64,000 bases of DNA from positions 248,001 to 312,000 of the forward strand of contig NZ_FPBA01000005.1 in NCBI RefSeq assembly GCF_900116515.1, read 5' to 3'. A program made the translations under genes and the position numbers. A model generated the notes under the pieces. That model made no database searches, had not been told where the DNA came from, and worked only from the letters and a program-made list of their open reading frames with translations. Shown here piece by piece: positions 33,305 through 41,210 of the stretch. How positions within the stretch are numbered: position 1 is the stretch's first letter; each line of letters starts with the position of its first letter. This DNA comes from Geodermatophilus amargosae (GTDB lineage: Bacteria; Actinomycetota; Actinomycetes; Mycobacteriales; Geodermatophilaceae).

Positions 33305-33313
33305 CTCTGCCGC
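33288..33313. repeat. dispersed palindromic element, copy 3 (GCGGCAG family), holding the MOSC start codon
   Basis: GCGGCAGA (33288-33295) and TCTGCCGC (33306-33313) flank ATGGCCAT (33297-33304). Read on the reverse strand, that inner palindrome contains the ATG annotated for the MOSC gene. It begins five bases after the XdhC stop. Only the outer stem bases differ from the other copies (AGA in place of GGA). Confidence 0.7.
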
Positions 33314-33318
33314 ACCTC

Positions 33319-34440
33319 TCACCGGTCGGCCGTCCGGTGGATGGGGCCCTCGATCCCGGTCAGCCGCTCCCCCGAGCCGCCCCAGCGCCCGGCGATGATC
33401 TCCGCGGCGATGGAGACGGCGGTCTCCTCGGGCGTGCGGGCGCCGAGGTCCAGGCCGATCGGCGAGGACAGCCGCTCCAGCTCGGCCGCGGACAGCCCGG
33501 CCTCGCGCAGCCGCTCGAGCCGCTCCTCGTGGGTCCGCCGCGAGCCCATGGCGCCGACGTAGGCCACCGGCAGGCGCAGCGCGACCTCCAGCAGCGGGAC
33601 GTCGAACTTGGGGTCGTGGGTGAGCACGCACAAGACCGTGCGCTCGTCGACCCGGCCGGCCTCGACCTCGGCCTGCAGATAGCGGTGCGGCCACTCGACG
33701 ACGACCTCGTGCGCGTCGGGGAAGCGGCGGGCGGTGGCGAACACGGGGCGGGCGTCGCACACGGTCACGCGGTAGCCGAGGAACGCCCCGACCCGGGCGA
33801 CGGCGGCCGCGAAGTCGATGGCGCCGAACACGACCATCCGCGCCGGCGGGGCGAAGGAGGAGACGAACAGCGTGAGCTCGTCGCCGCGCCGCTCGCCGTC
33901 GTGGCCGTAGGTCAGCGTGCCGGTGCGGCCGGCGGCGAGCATCCCGCGGGCGTCGTCGGCGACGGCGTCGTCGAGGCGCTGCAGGCCCAGGGTGCCCGAC
34001 GCCCGGTCGGGCCAGAGCACCAGCCGGCGCCCCAGGCGGTCGTCGGGGCCGCGCACGCAGGTCACGACGGCGACCGGCTCGTGCCGGCCCACCGACCCGG
34101 CGATCTCCCCGAGCTCGGGGAACGACTCGCGCGACACCGGCTCGACGAACACGTCGAGGATCCCGCCGCAGGTCAGGCCGACGGCGAACGCGTCGTCGTC
34201 GCTGACGCCGTAGCGCTCGAGCGTCGGGACGCCGGACTCGACGACGTCCTTGGCCTCCTCGTACACCGCGCCCTCGACGCAGCCGCCGGACACGCTGCCG
34301 ACCGCCGTCCCGTCGGGACCGACCAGCATCGCCGCGCCGGCCGGCCGCGGCGCGGAGCGCCAGGTGGCCACGACCGTCCCCATCCCGACCGTCTCGCCGG
34401 CCTGCCACCAGCCGACCAGGTCGTCGAGCACCTCACGCAC
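33319..34440 (-). CDS. XdhC/CoxF-like molybdenum cofactor maturation protein
   Basis: A 373-residue XdhC-family protein. The N-terminal XdhC domain (DLVGWWQAGETVGMGTVVATWRSAPRPAGAAM) has the conserved SGGCVEGAV motif (about 52-60) with the Cys essential for binding cofactor. The C-terminal Rossmann fold carries MVVFGAIDFAAAVARVGAFLGYRVTVCDAR, then SPIGLDLGARTPEETAVSI. It binds Moco, promotes sulfuration and hands it to the hydroxylase. GTG 34440 was chosen for GAGAGGAG upstream; it lies 12 bases after the coxE stop. Position after coxD-coxE agrees with coxF. Confidence 0.87.
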   Translation of the reverse strand: MREVLDDLVGWWQAGETVGMGTVVATWRSAPRPAGAAMLVGPDGTAVGSVSGGCVEGAVYEEAKDVVESGVPTLERYGVSDDDAFAVGLTCGGILDVFVEPVSRESFPELGEIAGSVGRHEPVAVVTCVRGPDDRLGRRLVLWPDRASGTLGLQRLDDAVADDARGMLAAGRTGTLTYGHDGERRGDELTLFVSSFAPPARMVVFGAIDFAAAVARVGAFLGYRVTVCDARPVFATARRFPDAHEVVVEWPHRYLQAEVEAGRVDERTVLCVLTHDPKFDVPLLEVALRLPVAYVGAMGSRRTHEERLERLREAGLSAAELERLSSPIGLDLGARTPEETAVSIAAEIIAGRWGGSGERLTGIEGPIHRTADR

Positions 34441-34451
34441 GACCGCTCCTC

Positions 34452-35639
34452 TCACACACGCGAGATCACTCCCGACAGTTCCTCGAAGGCGGCCAGGCTG
34501 TGGCCGGACACGAACGCGTCGACGGACGGCAGCGCCGCCTGCATCCCGCCGGTCAGCGGCTCGTAGCCGGCCCGGCCCTTGTGCGGGTTGACCCAGACGA
34601 CGCCGTGCGCGAGCCGGCGCAGCCGCGCCATCTGCTCGCGCAGGAGGTCGGGGCTGCCCCGCTCCCAGCCGTCGCTGCACACCACGACGACGGCGCCGCG
34701 GGCGGTCCCGCGCTGCCCCCACCGGTCGAGGAACGCCTTGAGCACCTCGCCGAGCCGCGTGCCGCCCGACCAGTCGGGGATCGCGGTCCCGCTGGCCGCG
34801 AGCGCCCGGTCGGGGTCGCGCAGCCGCATCTCCCGGGTCACGCGGGTCAGCCGGGTACCGATCGTGAACACCTCCGTCGAGGCCGGCCGGGCCCGCACCG
34901 CCGCGTGGGCGAACCGCAGCAGCGCGTCGGCGTAGGGGCTCATCGAGCCGGAGACGTCGACCAGCAGCACCACCCGCCGCGGCCGCGGCCGGGCCCGCCG
35001 GTGCAGCAGCCGGGACACCTCGCCGCCGTCACGCAGCGCCCGCCGCACCGTGCGCGCCGGGTGCACCGACCCGTGCGCGGACGGCCGGCGGCGGCGGGCC
35101 GGGCGCATCGGGGACGCCGGGCGCACCAGCGCGAACAGCCGCCGCAGGTGCTCGCGCTCGGCCGGGGTCAGGTCGGCGACGTCGCGCTGCCGCAGCACCT
35201 CGTCGGCGGAGGCGGCGACGGCGAGGTCGGAGGGGTCCTCGCCCTCCTCACCGGCTCCGCCGCCCTCCTCCAGCGGCGCAGTGACGGCGACCCGCGGCGG
35301 GGTGCCGGCCGCAGGACGCCCGCGCCGCGGGGCCTCGCCGCCGAAGTACGCGGCGAAGGCGGCGTCGTAGCGGTCGAGGTCGTCCGGGCCGGAGCACAGC
35401 GTCAGCCGCCCGGCCCAGTAGACGGCGGTGGCGTCGAGGACGTCGAGTGCCGCCACCGCCGTGAGCATGGCCTCGACGCGGTCCGGGGAGGCGGTGATGC
35501 CGGCGGCGCGCAGCGTGCGGGCGAACCCCAGGACGGTGGCGACGACGTCACGAGGTGGTCGTGCACCCCTGGCCCCGTCCGGAGGCTCACCCTGAGCTCG
35601 CGGAGGGTGAGAGGGACGGGGTCCTCCGTCAGCCGCCAC
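34452..35639 (-). CDS. coxE: CoxE-type VWA protein
   Basis: A 395-residue VWA protein. The N-terminal helical part (FARTLRAAGITASPDRVEAML, about 39-59) is the conserved CoxE segment, and the MIDAS DVSGSM is at 228-233, with T and D elements following. CoxE works with CoxD to form the copper/molybdenum active site in CO dehydrogenase. The only in-frame start is GTG 35639, which has GGGGAG upstream and overlaps coxD by 11 bases. The first 32 codons read through a palindromic element at 35573-35621 and have poor codon bias, so the natural N-terminus is uncertain. Confidence 0.82.
   Translation of the reverse strand: MAADGGPRPSHPPRAQGEPPDGARGARPPRDVVATVLGFARTLRAAGITASPDRVEAMLTAVAALDVLDATAVYWAGRLTLCSGPDDLDRYDAAFAAYFGGEAPRRGRPAAGTPPRVAVTAPLEEGGGAGEEGEDPSDLAVAASADEVLRQRDVADLTPAEREHLRRLFALVRPASPMRPARRRRPSAHGSVHPARTVRRALRDGGEVSRLLHRRARPRPRRVVLLVDVSGSMSPYADALLRFAHAAVRARPASTEVFTIGTRLTRVTREMRLRDPDRALAASGTAIPDWSGGTRLGEVLKAFLDRWGQRGTARGAVVVVCSDGWERGSPDLLREQMARLRRLAHGVVWVNPHKGRAGYEPLTGGMQAALPSVDAFVSGHSLAAFEELSGVISRV
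35573..35621. repeat. nested palindrome at the coxD-coxE junction
   Basis: Outer arms CCCCGTCC (35573-35580) and GGACGGGG (35614-35621), and inner arms CTCACCCT (35586-35593) and AGGGTGAG (35604-35611), form a long interrupted hairpin with the loop GAGCTCGCGG. The coxE reading frame passes through it. It resembles the coxM-coxG element at 5052-5115 in plan (CCCC outer arms, GAGCT loop, GGGGTCC border). Confidence 0.7.
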
Positions 35640-36546
35640 CGAAGAGCGCTCCCCGCGCGAGCGAGTGCACCCGGTCGGTGTCCTCGCGGTACTTGATCAC
35701 GGCGCCGAGCGTGCGCGCGGCGAGGTCGGGGTCGAGGTCGCGTGCTCCCAGGGCGTGCAGCGCGGTGGCCCAGTCCATGGCCTCGGCGACGCCGGGCGGC
35801 TTCAGCAGGTCCAGCGTGCGCAGCTTCGCCGTCGCCCGGGCCACCTCGCGGGCCAGCCGCTCGGTGACCTCCGGCAGCCGCGTCCGCAGGATCGCCACCT
35901 CGCGGTCGAAGTCGGGGTGCTCCAGCCAGTGGTAGAGGCAGCGGCGCTTGAGCGCGTCGTGCACCTCGCGGGTGCGGTTGGACGTCAGCACCACCAGCGG
36001 CGGGACGTCGGCGCGCACGGTGCCCAGTTCCGGGATGGAGATCGTGAAGTCGGAGAGGACCTCGAGCAGGAACGCCTCGAACTCGTCGTCGGCGCGGTCG
36101 ACCTCGTCGACCAGCAGCACGCTCGGGGAGTCCTCCAGCGCCTGCAGCAGCGGGCGGGCGAGCAGGAACCGCCGGTCGTAGAGCGAGGCCTCGAGCGACT
36201 TGGTGTCGGCCGTGGCGTGCGCGGCCTCGGCGGCCCGCAGGTGGAGCAGCTGGCGGCCGAAGTCCCAGTCGTACAGCGCCTGGCTGGCCTCGAGACCCTC
36301 GTAGCACTGCAGGCGGTACAGCGGGCGGCCGGTGACCGCGGCCAGCGCGCGGGCCAGGGCGGTCTTGCCGACGCCGGCCTCGCCCTCGAGGAACAGCGGC
36401 CGGCGCATCACCAGCGCCAGATAGGCGGCGGTGGCCAGACCCTCGTCGGGCAGGTAGCCGGTCGACCTGAGTGCCGCGGCCAGTTCCTCCGGGCCGCCCG
36501 GGAGGCCGTCGGTCCGGGTGGACGGCGCAGCCGTAGTCTCGGTCAC
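35629..36546 (-). CDS. coxD: CoxD-type MoxR AAA+ ATPase
   Basis: A 305-residue AAA+ ATPase. GEAGVGKT (55-62) is Walker A, VLLVDEVDRADDEFEAFLLEVL contains Walker B, and LTSNRTREVHDALKRRCLYHW contains sensor and arginine-finger residues. The N-terminus STGYLPDEGLATAAYLALVMRRPLFLEGEAG is typical of CoxD, which unfolds or remodels apo-CoxL for metal insertion. GTG 36546 fits this start; ATG 36558 is possible. It leads the coxD-coxE-xdhC group, which is on the same strand as coxSLMG but about 27 kb away. Confidence 0.87.
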   Translation of the reverse strand: MTETTAAPSTRTDGLPGGPEELAAALRSTGYLPDEGLATAAYLALVMRRPLFLEGEAGVGKTALARALAAVTGRPLYRLQCYEGLEASQALYDWDFGRQLLHLRAAEAAHATADTKSLEASLYDRRFLLARPLLQALEDSPSVLLVDEVDRADDEFEAFLLEVLSDFTISIPELGTVRADVPPLVVLTSNRTREVHDALKRRCLYHWLEHPDFDREVAILRTRLPEVTERLAREVARATAKLRTLDLLKPPGVAEAMDWATALHALGARDLDPDLAARTLGAVIKYREDTDRVHSLARGALFGGG

Positions 36547-36618
36547 GCCGCCGAGCATCCCACCTGCACACGCGCCCGACACGGCCCGGCCCGGGGCCTG
36601 CAACCGTTGCAGACGACA

Positions 36619-36688
36619 CGGCGGCCGGCCGGGAGCATCGTCTCCGGCCGGCCGCCGCCGACTGTGCCGTGCCCGGTCAGGACCGGGC
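36619..36688. terminator. double hairpin downstream of the PRC-barrel gene
   Basis: A 14 bp stem CGGCGGCCGGCCGG (36619-36632) with CCGGCCGGCCGCCG (36644-36657) and a second stem GCCCGGT/ACCGGGC (36671-36677 and 36682-36688) lie between the PRC-barrel gene stop (36706) and the coxD start. They should end the PRC-barrel transcript and insulate the coxD promoter. Confidence 0.75.
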
Positions 36689-36705
36689 TGTACTGCTGCT
36701 ACCGA

Positions 36706-37689
36706 TCAGCGGCCGATCTTGCCGTCGTTGTCGCGGTCCAGGGCGTCCTTGGCCTTCTGCACCATGCCGCGGTCGTCCTCACGGCCCGTGGTGCCCGTGC
36801 CGGCGACACCGGTCTGGTCGCCGTCGACCTCGATCTGCTCCTTGCGCACCTGCTCGGAGACCTGCTGCTGCTCGGTCACCGTGTCGACGTCGAGGCGGAC
36901 GCGCTCGACCGGCGTGGCCTCCTTGGAGACCACGGGGCGCTCGGCGTGCAGGACGACCTCGTGCTCCTCCTCGGAGATGGCCGGCCCGTCCATGGCGTTG
37001 CCCATGTTGGCCTCGGTGATCGGCTCGCGCTCGACCCGGACCTCCTCGCGGGAGACCGGCACCGTCTGGGTCACGTTCTCGGTGACGACGTACTTGCGCA
37101 GCCGGGCGCGGCCGGCCTCGACCCGCTGGACACCCACGTTGAGGTGCTCCTCGGAGCGGGTCATGGCGTTGTCGGTCGTCGGGCCCGAGGTGTCGTGGCC
37201 CACGGTGTCGCGGGTCTCGAGGTCGTCGCGCACGCCATCACGGTCACGGTCGGTGTAGCCGGCGGTGCCCACGGTGCCGGTGCCGGCCGTTGTGAGGTCC
37301 TGCTGCGACCGGCTCTGGTCCGTCGCGTAGGTGCCCGCGGTGCCGGTGTCCGTCGTCTGCGTCGTCGTCTGCGTGCCCGTGCCGAGGCCGTAGTACCGGT
37401 ACAGCTCCTGCTCCTCCTGCGGGGAGAGGTGGCCGTCGGTGTCGATCTTCGGGGCGTCCTTGACCTTGGCCTTGCTCACGCGGACGCGCAGGCCGTCATT
37501 GGTCAGGTCGGCGTCCTGGAGGGGGACGAAGGACTCCTTGGTCCCGAACAGCCCGGTGCGCACCGTGGCCCACTCCGGCTGGCCGGTCTCGTCGTCCAGG
37601 TAGACCTCGGAGGCCGAGCCGATCTTGTCGCCCGACTCGTCGTAGACGTCCTGCCCGATCACGCGGCTGATGTTGTCAGTGCCGATCAT
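36706..37689 (-). CDS. PRC-barrel plus DUF2382 stress protein
   Basis: A 327-residue protein with an N-terminal PRC-barrel (residues about 1-80, GQDVYDESGDKIGSASEVYLDD) and a C-terminal DUF2382 (YsnF/AvaK-like) region (about 195-290, RLRKYVVTENVTQTVPVSREEVRVERE). A low-complexity Thr/Gly linker separates them. Two Ca-binding-like DxDxDG motifs occur: RDRDGVRDD in the linker and DRDNDGKIGR at the very end. Proteins of this type are desiccation, heat or oxidative-stress proteins and accumulate in non-growing cells. It has no signal peptide. Preceded by a 321-base upstream region; no operon partner. Confidence 0.85.
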   Translation of the reverse strand: MIGTDNISRVIGQDVYDESGDKIGSASEVYLDDETGQPEWATVRTGLFGTKESFVPLQDADLTNDGLRVRVSKAKVKDAPKIDTDGHLSPQEEQELYRYYGLGTGTQTTTQTTDTGTAGTYATDQSRSQQDLTTAGTGTVGTAGYTDRDRDGVRDDLETRDTVGHDTSGPTTDNAMTRSEEHLNVGVQRVEAGRARLRKYVVTENVTQTVPVSREEVRVEREPITEANMGNAMDGPAISEEEHEVVLHAERPVVSKEATPVERVRLDVDTVTEQQQVSEQVRKEQIEVDGDQTGVAGTGTTGREDDRGMVQKAKDALDRDNDGKIGR

Positions 37690-38010
37690 CGTCGTTTGGC
37701 TCCCGTCTGAGCTTCGGTGTCGCGGTCATCTGGATCAGTGACCACGTTGGCCCGAGCGAAACGACGGAGATCGACTCTGACACTTCGGTCGCTGAGCGTG
37801 GAGCAGACGGTCCGGGGCCGCTACCCGTCCGGGAGGGGCGAATCCCCAGCTCAGGGCGGGTTTGCCCACCTTCTGGGGACCGTGGACCCATCGCGACGAA
37901 CCGTCACAGAACGCGACGACATCGTCGCCCGGGCGTGTCGCGCCCGCTTCAGCAGCCCTCCACCGGCGCGTCTGCCGGGCCTGGGCGCCGTCATCGGCTC
38001 TCCTGGGACC
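37690..38010. other. 321-base intergenic region between PRC-barrel and DUF3097 genes
   Basis: No protein-coding frame is convincing here. A longer DUF3097 frame runs through it but shows ordinary third positions and no family match before residue 1 of the annotated start. The region is less G+C-rich than flanking genes. Short paired segments (CCCCAG at 37845-37850 with CTGGGG at 37873-37878; GTCCGGGG with CCCGTCCGGG) hint at RNA or DNA structure. Promoters for both divergent genes must lie here; none could be fixed. Confidence 0.5.
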
Positions 38011-38817
38011 GTGCCGCCCCGCTCCCCCTATGACGACCTGGTGCACCCGCGCACGGTCAAGAAGCCACCCCCGCAGGTCGCCGCCGAGCCCGACCTCGTC
38101 GTCGAGGACCCCAGCTCGGGGTTCGTCGGCGCCGTCGTGCGCTGCGAGAAGGACGTCGTCCACCTCGAGGACCGGTTCGGCCGCGTCCGCGCCTACCCCC
38201 TCGGCCCGGGGTTCTGGGTCGACGGCCGGCCGGTCGTGCTCGTGCGCCCCACCCCCAGGGGCCCGGTGACGCCGACCCGCAGCGCCTCGGGCTCGACCTA
38301 CGTCGCCGGGGCGCGCGCCCGTGTCGCCCGCGAGGGGCGCATCTACGTCGAGGGCAAGCACGACGCCGAGCTGGTCGAGAAGGTGTGGGGCCACGACCTG
38401 CGCATCGAGGGCGTCGTCGTCGAGCCGCTGCACGGCGTGGACGACCTGCCCGGCATCGTCCGCGAGTTCCGCCCCGCCCAGGGCCGGCGGCTCGGTGTGC
38501 TGGTCGACCACCTGGTGCGCGGGTCGAAGGAGTCGCGGATCGCCGAGCAGGTGACCGGGCAGCACGCCCTGGTCGTCGGCCACCCGTTCGTCGACATCTG
38601 GCAGGCGGTCAAGCCCTCGGTCGTCGGCATCCGCGAGTGGCCGACCGTGCCGAAGGGCGAGTCGTGGAAGGAGGGCGTCTGCCGCCGGCTGGGCTGGGAG
38701 GACGACACCGGCTACGTGTGGGCGCAGCGCATCCTCGCCCGCGTGCGGACCTGGACCGACCTCGAGCCCCAGCTCATCGGCCGCGTCGAAGAGCTCATCG
38801 ACTTCGTCACGGAGTGA
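38011..38817 (+). CDS. DUF3097 family protein
   Basis: A 268-residue actinobacterial protein of unknown function. The family block runs EDPSSGFVGAVVRCEKD (about 31-47), YVEGKHDAELVEKVWGHDLR (about 111-130), VEPLHGVDDLPGIV, and RRLGVLVDHLVRGSKESRI. A Toprim-like or nuclease-like region has been suggested for the middle part because of the EGKHDAELVE and VDHL acidic motifs; this is only an inference. GTG 38011 begins at the family start. It is convergent with the aldo/keto reductase. Confidence 0.82.
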   Translation: MPPRSPYDDLVHPRTVKKPPPQVAAEPDLVVEDPSSGFVGAVVRCEKDVVHLEDRFGRVRAYPLGPGFWVDGRPVVLVRPTPRGPVTPTRSASGSTYVAGARARVAREGRIYVEGKHDAELVEKVWGHDLRIEGVVVEPLHGVDDLPGIVREFRPAQGRRLGVLVDHLVRGSKESRIAEQVTGQHALVVGHPFVDIWQAVKPSVVGIREWPTVPKGESWKEGVCRRLGWEDDTGYVWAQRILARVRTWTDLEPQLIGRVEELIDFVTE

Positions 38818-38823
38818 TCGGTC

Positions 38824-38902
38824 GGGGAGGCGCCTCCCCCCGCACGAGATCGGCGGTCTCGTACGCCCGGACCGCCGTGGGCGTACGAGACCGCCGATCT
38901 CG
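38824..38902. terminator. two palindromes at a convergent border, one with 24 bp perfect arms
   Basis: GGGGAGGC-GCCTCCCC (38824-38839) is followed by a perfect hairpin with 24 bp arms (38845-38868, beginning CGAGATCGGCGG, and 38879-38902) and a 10-base loop. They fill the gap between the stops of DUF3097 and aldo/keto reductase genes. An arm this long and this exact is far beyond what a terminator needs, so a repetitive element is also possible. Confidence 0.85.
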
Positions 38903-38907
38903 CCGGA

Positions 38908-39747
38908 TCAGCTGGGCACGTAGTCGAACGTGTCCGGGTCGGGGCCGGTGCGCTCGCCACGGTCGAGGCCGGTGATCGTCGCCATCTGGCCCGCGTCGAG
39001 CTCGAAGTCGAACAGCGCGAAGTTCTGCTCCACGCGCTCGCGGGTCACCGACTTCGGGAAGACGACGTCGCCGCGCTGCACGTGCCAGCGGAGCACGACC
39101 TGGGCCGGGGTCTTCCCGAGGGTCTCGGCGATGGTGGTGACCGCGGGGTCGTCGAGGACCTTGCCCTGGGCGATCGGCGACCAGGCCTCGGTGACGATCT
39201 CGTGGTCGGCGTCGAAGGCCCGCACCTCGTCGTTGGCGAGGTAGGGGTGGACCTCGATCTGGTTGACCGCCGGGCGCACCTCCGTCTCGGCGAACAGCCG
39301 GCGCAGGTGGTGCGGGTTGAAGTTGGACACGCCGATCGCGCGGCAGCGGCCGCCGGCGTAGATCTCCTCCATGGCCTTCCACGTCTCGACGTAGTCGACG
39401 TCGATCGTGGGCAGCGGCCAGTGGATCAGGAACAGGTCGAGCTGGTCGAAGCCGAGGTCGGCCAGCGTCCGGTCGAAGGCACGCAGCGCGTCGTCGCGGC
39501 GGTGGAAGCCGTTGTTGAGCTTGCTGGTGACGAAGACCTCGGAGCGGTCGATGCCCGACTCGCGGACCGCCTGGCCGACCTCCTTCTCGTTGCCGTACAT
39601 CTCGGCGGTGTCGATGTGCCGGTAGCCGACCTCGAGCGCGCTGCGGACCGCCTCGACGGTCTGCTCCGGCGGGATCTGGTAGACGCCGAAGCCCAGCTGC
39701 GGGATCTGGACGCCGTTGTTCAGGTGGATGGTGGGCGCGGTGGCCAC
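38908..39747 (-). CDS. aldo/keto reductase (2,5-diketo-D-gluconate reductase type)
   Basis: A 279-residue NADPH-dependent (beta/alpha)8 oxidoreductase. The tetrad is Asp46 (HIDTAEMY), Tyr51, Lys76 (TSKL) and His109 (IHWP). The C-terminal PKSVTRERVEQNF segment is the usual NADPH site. GTG 39747 follows GAGAAGGAGAGCC. These enzymes reduce aldehydes and ketones, fitting general carbonyl detoxification; no substrate can be named. Confidence 0.9.
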   Translation of the reverse strand: MATAPTIHLNNGVQIPQLGFGVYQIPPEQTVEAVRSALEVGYRHIDTAEMYGNEKEVGQAVRESGIDRSEVFVTSKLNNGFHRRDDALRAFDRTLADLGFDQLDLFLIHWPLPTIDVDYVETWKAMEEIYAGGRCRAIGVSNFNPHHLRRLFAETEVRPAVNQIEVHPYLANDEVRAFDADHEIVTEAWSPIAQGKVLDDPAVTTIAETLGKTPAQVVLRWHVQRGDVVFPKSVTRERVEQNFALFDFELDAGQMATITGLDRGERTGPDPDTFDYVPS

Positions 39748-39778
39748 GGGCTCTCCTTCTCGGTCGCGGACGGTGGGC

Positions 39779-39801
39779 GGCGCGCCACTCGATGGCGCGC
39801 C
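39779..39801. promoter_or_regulatory. hairpin GGCGCGCCA/TGGCGCGCC between MFS and aldo/keto reductase genes
   Basis: GGCGCGCCA (39779-39787) and TGGCGCGCC (39793-39801) form a 9 bp perfect inverted repeat with the 5-base loop CTCGA. It lies 32 bases before the aldo/keto reductase start and 22 bases past the MFS stop, so it could be a terminator for the MFS gene or an operator for the reductase. Confidence 0.5.
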
Positions 39802-39822
39802 AGGCTCTCCGTGGGAGTCCGG

Positions 39823-41076
39823 CTACCCGCCGACCGGGTCCCCAACCCGTGACGGAGACGCCTCGACGGGCCCGGGCGCGCGGCGCAGCAGGGGCGCGGC
39901 GCCCAGCGCCAGCACCGCGGCCCCGGCCGCGGCGAGCGCGGGCACGGCGAAGGCCGCCTGGGCGCCCCACGCGTCGACCGCCGCACCGGCGAGCGCCGAG
40001 CCCGCGGTGACCCCCAGGGTCAGCCCGGTGTTGGTCCACGACAGCGCCTCGGTGAGCGCGGAGCGCGGCACCCGCGACTCCACCAGCGAGGCACCCGACA
40101 CCAGCACCGGCGCGACGGCGAGACCGGCGAGGAAGCCGGCACCCACCAGGAGCGGCAGCGAGGACACCGCCCACAGCCCCTGGGCGGCCAGCCCGAAGGC
40201 GACGGCGGTGCCGAGGAAGCGCCCGGCGAGCGTGCCGCGCAGGCGGGCCACGCCGTAGGCCAGCCCGGCGACGAGGCTGCCGCCCGCGTAGAGCGCCAGC
40301 GCGAGACCGGCGAGCGCAGGGACCCCCTGCTCCTCCGCGAAGCCCACGACGACGACGTCCATCGCGCCGAAGACGGTGCCCACGCCGAGGTAGGCCAGGG
40401 AGACGACGACCACCGCGGGCCCGAGCGCGGCGGTCAGCCGGGAGGGGCCGCCGGTGGTCACGGGCACGGCCACGGGCTCGGTGTCCCGCTGGCGGGCCAG
40501 CCACAACCCGCCGACCGTGCCGAGCACGATCCCGGTGGTGAAGCCGGCGGCCGGTGCGACGAGCGTGCCGAGGACGGTGACCAGCGGCGGGCCGACGACG
40601 AAGACGACCTCGTCGACGACGGACTCGAAGGCGAACGCGGTCTGCCGCCGCTCGGCGTCCTCGAGGGCCGCGGCCCACCGCGCCCGGACCATGGCGCCGA
40701 TCCCCGGCAGGCTGGCGCCGGTCAGGGCGCCCAGGACGAACCAGGTGACGCGGGGCGCGTCGCCGACCACGACGCCGACGAAGGCCAGACCGGTGAGCAG
40801 GTACGCGGCCATGGCGACCTGCAGCACCCGGCCCTGGCCGCGCCGGTCCATCGCCCGGGACCAGAGCGGTCCGCCCACCGCGGCGGACAGGGCGAGCGTG
40901 CCGGCGACGGCGCCGGCCAGCGCGTAGCTGCCGGACTCGCCCTCGACGAGCAGGACGGCACCCAGGCCGAGCATGGGCAGCGGCAGCCGGGCGACCCAGC
41001 CGGCGAGGGAGAACCACACGGCGCCGGGGACGGCGAACAGGCGGCCGTAGGGGCCGAGCAGGGATCGGGGTGACAC
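39823..41076 (-). CDS. MFS transporter
   Basis: A 417-residue twelve-helix transporter starting VSPRSLLGPYGRLFAVPGAVWFSLAGWVARLP, a start common to a set of actinobacterial efflux MFS. Loop 2-3 has PLWSRAMDRRGQGRV (motif A-like) and the second half starts near residue 215. GTG 41076 follows GCGAGAAG. It is divergent from a secreted-protein gene, sharing a 190-base region that contains an 18 bp palindrome. Substrate unknown. Confidence 0.8.
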   Translation of the reverse strand: MSPRSLLGPYGRLFAVPGAVWFSLAGWVARLPLPMLGLGAVLLVEGESGSYALAGAVAGTLALSAAVGGPLWSRAMDRRGQGRVLQVAMAAYLLTGLAFVGVVVGDAPRVTWFVLGALTGASLPGIGAMVRARWAAALEDAERRQTAFAFESVVDEVVFVVGPPLVTVLGTLVAPAAGFTTGIVLGTVGGLWLARQRDTEPVAVPVTTGGPSRLTAALGPAVVVVSLAYLGVGTVFGAMDVVVVGFAEEQGVPALAGLALALYAGGSLVAGLAYGVARLRGTLAGRFLGTAVAFGLAAQGLWAVSSLPLLVGAGFLAGLAVAPVLVSGASLVESRVPRSALTEALSWTNTGLTLGVTAGSALAGAAVDAWGAQAAFAVPALAAAGAAVLALGAAPLLRRAPGPVEASPSRVGDPVGG

Positions 41077-41210
41077 GGGCTTCTCGCGCTTCCTGGCCAC
41101 AGGCGAGTGCGGGACTGCCCGCCGGACTCTCGGGTGGCGACGCGACGGTAACAACGGTCCGCCGGCCCGTCGTCCCGGTTTACTGAACGTGTGCGTGTCG
41201 TGACGCAGGA

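Noticed and set aside
37840..37990. ydaO/cobalamin-type riboswitch
   Set aside because: Conserved core motifs of these riboswitches are absent; only local pairing segments were found.
37717..38010. N-terminal extension of the DUF3097 protein
   Set aside because: The frame is open but its third positions are not coding-like and the known family begins near GTG 38011.
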